This document shows positions 59,791-64,000 of a stretch of 64,000 nt of DNA, in pieces (the first letter of the stretch is position 1; every line of letters starts with the position of its first letter). Where the stretch lies: positions 9,346,501-9,410,500 of the forward strand of contig JANTQA010000008.1 of assembly GCA_027625915.1 (NCBI GenBank), read 5' to 3'. The stretch is from Anaeramoeba flamelloides (taxonomy: Eukaryota > Metamonada > Anaeramoebidae). A program made the translations under genes and the position numbers. The notes under the pieces are model-generated. The model was not told the origin of the DNA. It made no database searches and saw only the letters and a list, made by a program, of their open reading frames with translations.

Positions 59791-60067
59791 AATGTTTCGT
59801 TAGGCTTTTTTTTAATTTAAGAATAAAACAGAAAATTTATAAAATTTTCTTCTTATTTCCCAAATTTAGAAAAATTGCTGTTATCTTCTCTAGAATTCAA
59901 AAGAATTGAGTAAAATCAAAGATTATACTCTATTCCTTTAAATCAAGGAAAAATGTTGTCAGCTTTTCTTGATTTTTCTGTTTATTTAGAAAATCGATAG
60001 ATTTCACAAATAAAATAGAAAAATATCAGAAAACATAGACACTTGACGGAACTTGACGACACAGCCT
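59791..60067. repeat. Hairpin-module cluster
   Basis: Foldbacks at about 59802-59875 (TTTTTTTTAATTTAAGAATA type), 59887-59950 (AGAATTCAAAAGAATTGAGT type) and 59960-60035 (GATTTTTCTGTTTATTTAGA type). It ends in ACTTGACGGAACTTGACGAC, again a ~10-bp periodic GC-rich tract. Confidence 0.75.
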
Positions 60068-60148
60068 AAGAGAAAATGATAGATAACTCGAATAATTTCC
60101 AGATTAGAATTATTTTTACAAAAGATTTAAAATTTTGATTATAATTTA

Positions 60149-60345
60149 CAGACAGTTCCACTTTTAAGGCAAAAATTTTCAACGAAATTTAAGGTACAAA
60201 AAAAATCTCAAATTAAGGCACAAAATTTGAAATTTTTTTTTTTACAATTTATTTTACTCGAATTTAAATTTTGTGCCTTAATTTGAAATTTTTATTGTGC
60301 CTTAAATTTCATTGCAAGTTTGTGCCTTAAAAGTGAAACTGACTG
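60149..60345. mobile_element. Palindromic TA-flanked MITE, copy 4
   Basis: CAGACAGTTCCACTTTTAAG at the left, GTGAAACTGACTG at the right, flanked by TA. Only about 490 bp from copy 3. Confidence 0.87.
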
Positions 60346-60508
60346 TATTTTTATTCTAAACAAATCTTCTTCAAATTAAAGATTAAAAACCCTTCAATAG
60401 AATTTTGATTTCATTATGCATATGCTGAAAATAAAAGCTATTCTTGTTGTTAGTTGATCAATCTATAACTTTTTTTGGGTTTTAATAGTTCTTTAAAAAT
60501 GAATATTA

Positions 60509-60700
60509 TAAGCCCCACTTTGAAGGCATAACTTTCAACAAAATTTGAGGCTCAAAAAAATCTTAAATTTAAACATAAAATTTTTTGTACTTTTTTTATA
60601 CAAATTATTATACCGAGAATCCGAATTATTACATTAATTTGAGGTTTTTTATGTTTCTTGATTTTTGTTTAAAGTGGTGCTATAAAAGTGGAAATCGTTG
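60509..60700. mobile_element. Palindromic MITE, eroded copy 5
   Basis: Recognisable AGGCATAACTTTCAACAAAA and CTATAAAAGTGGAAATCG ends with weakened pairing and altered boxes. An older member of the same family. Confidence 0.6.
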
Positions 60701-60705
60701 TATTT

Positions 60706-62652
60706 CTGAACAAAATAATTGGATTAAAGAATTAACACGAATAAAAAAAAATTAATAATAATATTATTGATAATATTCCATTTACAATTTTTCTTATTGA
60801 TCTTGTAATTAATTAATGATAAAGAAAATAACTATTTATTATTGAACTTTCAATAGAAAAAATCAGTAATCAAGGTGGTACTATGAGTCAGCTTGAACTG
60901 TTGTCAAGTAACCTAGCTTTCCCAGAATTAAAAAAAAAAAAAAAAGCCCATCAATCCCCCCCCATTCTTCTATTTTTTCCAAGCAATACATGATAGCGAA
61001 AAATTTGTTATAAATAAATAACTAATTAAAGATCGAAAGATCTCGTAGTTCTAATGAATTAACATTTTGGAAAGTGTTACTCTCTTTTTCAAAAAAAGTT
61101 CCAATGTTATTTTAGAACATCTTTTTCTAAAAAGGGTTATTTATTATTTGATTTAAAAAAAAAATATTTGTTATCTTATTATTTCAAATTTAGAATATTC
61201 TACAATAAAAAGGATTCAACAATTTCAACCAAACCATGAAAATTTATAAGACGGGAAATTGATTTTTTATTATAAAATTATGTTTTATGTGATAGAAAAA
61301 TCAATTTCTACCATATCCAAAGAAAAAAATAAATTTCTCTAATATCAGATGATGAATTTTTTTCTTTTCTTTCATCAAAGAAAAATTTAAACTTCTATTT
61401 TTTTGATTAAAACAAAAGAGAATTTTTTTTATGGAATAAATGTAGTAATAAATTTAATTTCAAGAGCCAACAAAGTACTAAAACTTTGAAATATTTTTAC
61501 AATCAATTACTTTTAAATTATTTAAACAAGTGAGTTTTCCTATTTTGGAAAATTAACATCCACATTAATGATAGTTTTTATATTAAAATATTTCTAAATT
61601 TCAAAACAAAAAAAATGGATAACTTATTTTTTTTTCTGCTGATCTCTAAATTATATGGCTTATGATTAACTTTCATAACTTTTTTACACTTTGGTATCAA
61701 TTCTTTTTCAGTAAAAGGAGCCCAGTTTTATTGAAAAAATAGAACATATTCTAAGACTGTAATTCATTATTATTCTCAAACTAAATTTCAACTTTTTAAA
61801 TCAAAATCATTTTTTCACATTTTGTGTATTTTTTTTTCTGCTTTTTATTTTTTTTATTTTTTTTTTAAAAAAGTAAATTCAAAAAAAAATCTTTTGAACA
61901 TCCAAATTAACATAAAGAAAATTGAACCTTTGTAATTCCTTTAGAAATTCATTAATTTAAAATTAAAAAATATTATTTCTAAGAATTTTAATTTTCCAAA
62001 GAAATTTAGTTTTTTTGCTAGAGAACCCAATATGAAAGTAACCAAAAAATTTTTTTAACATTTTTTTTTTTTTTTTTAAAATTTAAGATTAGTTCAGTTA
62101 TTTCTTTTATGACCATCAACTCTAATCCAATTTTTTTTTTATTGCTCTTATTACTAAAAAATTGTAGTTTAACTAATTCTTAAAGAAAGCAATTTTTCAT
62201 TTTTGGCTGGTCCCATTTGAGTGTAATGGAGTTTACATGATCAATTTTGATCATCAAAAATCAATTTATCTGCATTAAAATTTTCATTACCGGATTTGAA
62301 TGTTTGGAAAGCATTTTTATCAAATAAACTATTTTTATTTAAAATTGAGATTTTATTTATTATCACAAGGTTATCGATTATTATTATTATATATTACAAA
62401 TATAATTTCAGAAAACAATGATGCAGTATAATATGAGAACTTTTTTGAAAAAGAGACTATTCGCTCCAAAACTTCAAATTAACAAGAAAAAAGAGATATA
62501 AGATATGTTTAGTGCACAATATTGCGTTTTTTTTTTATTTTTTGTAGTTTTCCGCAATATACAATATTCTTTTTTCACCTATCTTGGATTCAATTTTTCC
62601 CTATTCTATATTTGTAATTATTTTTTTCTTATTTTTTGAAATAAAAATCATC

Positions 62653-62690
<38 letters not shown>

Positions 62691-62830
62691 CCTCTTCTAT
62701 TTTCCTAATTTCAGAGATAAAATTAAATTTTTAAAAAATAATTGACATCGAATTAAAGTAAATAGAATACAAAACTAGGTGTCAAGTTTAATAGAAAAAA
62801 AATTACGAATTTACTATTTTTTTTTTATTA
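60706..62830. other. Long intergenic region, no gene seen
   Basis: AT-rich DNA with a (TA)n tract at about 62657-62683 and several T/A homopolymers. No protein-like frame or named repeat copy identified. Confidence 0.5.
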
Positions 62831-62834
62831 TTAA

Positions 62835-63006
62835 GGGACTAGTCTATTAAATTTTTGACCTAAATTTAATTGAGATTGAGAAAATTGTTTTGACAATTAT
62901 TTAGATTTAAAAGACCCTTTTGATTTTCATATTAAAATTATTTCTCGACAAGGAATACTTATTTAAAAATTGGTCAAAAAAAAAAATAATAATAAAGGCT
63001 AGTCAT
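62835..63006. mobile_element. TTAA-flanked short MITE (172 bp)
   Basis: TTAA at 62831-62834 and 63007-63010. Ends GGGACTAGTCTA and GGCTAGTCAT. Interior AAGGAATACTTATTTAAAAA and TTGGTCAAAAAAAAAA as in 54505-54675. Confidence 0.78.
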
Positions 63007-63306
63007 TTAAAGTTCACTGTTAAATTCAAAAATTTTTGGTTTCTTGATCTTTTATGTATTGTTGGATATAATTAATTCTTCTTCTTTACTTTATTTTATT
63101 TTTAATTCTTCTTTGTAAAACTTTTGTTTGGAAAATTTTCTCTTAAAACATTAATTCATATTTCTAAAGAATTTTCAAAAATGAATTTTCATATCCAATT
63201 ATCATTATAATTCATCTAATTCTAGTATTGGTTAAGAAAATAGGAAATTTTTTGCTTTTTGTATTTGTAAATAAGATTAATCTAATTTTTGAATGATTTT
63301 ATCATA

Positions 63307-63470
63307 CTGGTATTTGAATTATAAATGGGAAAGAATTTTCACTTCCTTTTCCATATTTTTTTTTTATAAATTAGGTTCTTAAAGAAAGAGGTTCTCGATC
63401 TATGTTCTCTTAAAAAAGAGAAATTAAAAATAAAGTGAAAAAAAATCCCATTTATTATTCAAATACCAGT
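63307..63470. mobile_element. TA-flanked CTGGTATTTG...CAAATACCAG MITE
   Basis: A 164-bp element with TA on both sides (63305-63306 and 63471-63472). Inverted ends pair through CTGGTATTTGAAT and AAATGGGA...TTTTCACTT. Fragments of the same family lie at about 7985-8300, 10380-10490, 12830-12960, 16950-17050 (phosphatase intron) and 29110-29215. Confidence 0.78.
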
Positions 63471-63579
63471 AAATAACAATCCAAATTTTATATATTTTTC
63501 AGGAATGAAATTCAATTTTGTAAAAAGAGAAAGTGGTTGAAAATAATGACAATTAAAGTAAAGTCAAAATAATTTAATT

Positions 63580-63930
63580 TTAAGGATTATTAAGAAAGAA
63601 AAGTAAAAAAAAATTTATTGATCCAAAACTTTCAGAAAATTTACGAACAAAGCAAGGCAAATTTAAAAAGCAATTGTTTTTAATATTAGAAATGGTTCTT
63701 TCCAAATTATATTTGAGAATCTTAGTACACTTAAAATTAAACTGTCTGTAGATTGCAAATAATTCGGATAAACTTTTGTACAATGAAATTTTGAAATTAA
63801 AACCTTTTCAACAAAAATTTCGATATTTGTACCACAAAAATAGTTTTTATCGAAACGACAAAATTTTAAGAAAAAAAACTTGAAATTTTACTTTAACCTA
63901 AAAAACTTGATTTTCCATACTTGTGTTCAA
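63580..63930 (-). pseudogene. Possible decayed coding remnant, unrecognised
   Basis: Minus-strand frames read CRFDKNYFCGTNIEIFVEK (about 63795-63855), then after a one-base shift GFNFKISLYKSLSELFAIY and FKCTKILKYNLERTISNIK, ending in TAA at 63580. The composition is somewhat protein-like, but there is no family and the frames are broken. It may instead be a chance open frame or the 3' part of a gene outside the window. Confidence 0.2.
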
Positions 63931-64000
63931 CACTTTTTGAGTTCTAAACTAATAGATACCCACGATAAAATTGAGATCGTCCTTATACTTTTTCGAAAAG

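Overview
The window is very AT-rich (roughly 80% A+T by eye) and comes from the nuclear genome of a unicellular eukaryote. Coding exons are interrupted by GT-AG introns and use the standard code. Genes are far apart, and the space between them is filled with homopolymer runs and many families of short inverted-repeat DNA elements. The gene set (plasma-membrane-type Ca2+ pump, VPS39, GH63 glucosidase I, CTLH-complex MAEA, RNase T2, dual-specificity phosphatase) is generic eukaryotic. The style recalls amoeboid protists such as Anaeramoebae or Amoebozoa, but I cannot name the species from sequence alone.

Layout. 1-3059: repeats plus a possible decayed ORF. 3060-9806 (minus): five-exon Ca2+-transporting P-type ATPase, 1035 aa. 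9807-16789: element-dense intergenic DNA with a tRNA-like stretch near 12.3 kb. 16790-17965 (plus): two-exon dual-specificity phosphatase, 269 aa. 17966-23812: repeats, including a cloverleaf-shaped inverted repeat at 21.7 kb. 23813-24788 (plus): three-exon secreted RNase T2, 236 aa, with unusual active-site substitutions. About 24.98-25.8 kb: a GC-raised, coding-like island I could not resolve. 31189-35785 (minus): two-exon VPS39, 916 aa. 38262-39528: a decayed transposon with TCGCGA-type terminal subrepeats. 39593-41106 (minus): a broken MAEA/Fyv10 gene. 42675-49398 (minus): three-exon mannosyl-oligosaccharide glucosidase, 694 aa, whose 4.5-kb second intron holds two decayed LINE reverse transcriptases in opposite orientations. 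49.4-64 kb: almost only nested non-autonomous elements.

The genes do not form an operon or pathway. Their products act in Ca2+ extrusion, ER N-glycan trimming, endolysosomal tethering, protein dephosphorylation and RNA digestion in secretory or lysosomal compartments.

The most unusual content is the repeat landscape. It includes (a) arrays of AT-rich perfect hairpins separated by GC-rich decamer linkers (GTGCCGTAGA-like, AACGGCG) in introns and intergenic DNA; (b) a ~197-bp full palindrome with TA target sites and three phased AAGGCAC boxes per arm; (c) a TTAA-flanked family with a 0.9-1.4-kb form and a ~170-bp form, one nested inside the other; and (d) a single-copy cloverleaf inverted repeat. 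All coordinates were read by eye. Exon joins were checked by phase arithmetic, and no database search was possible.
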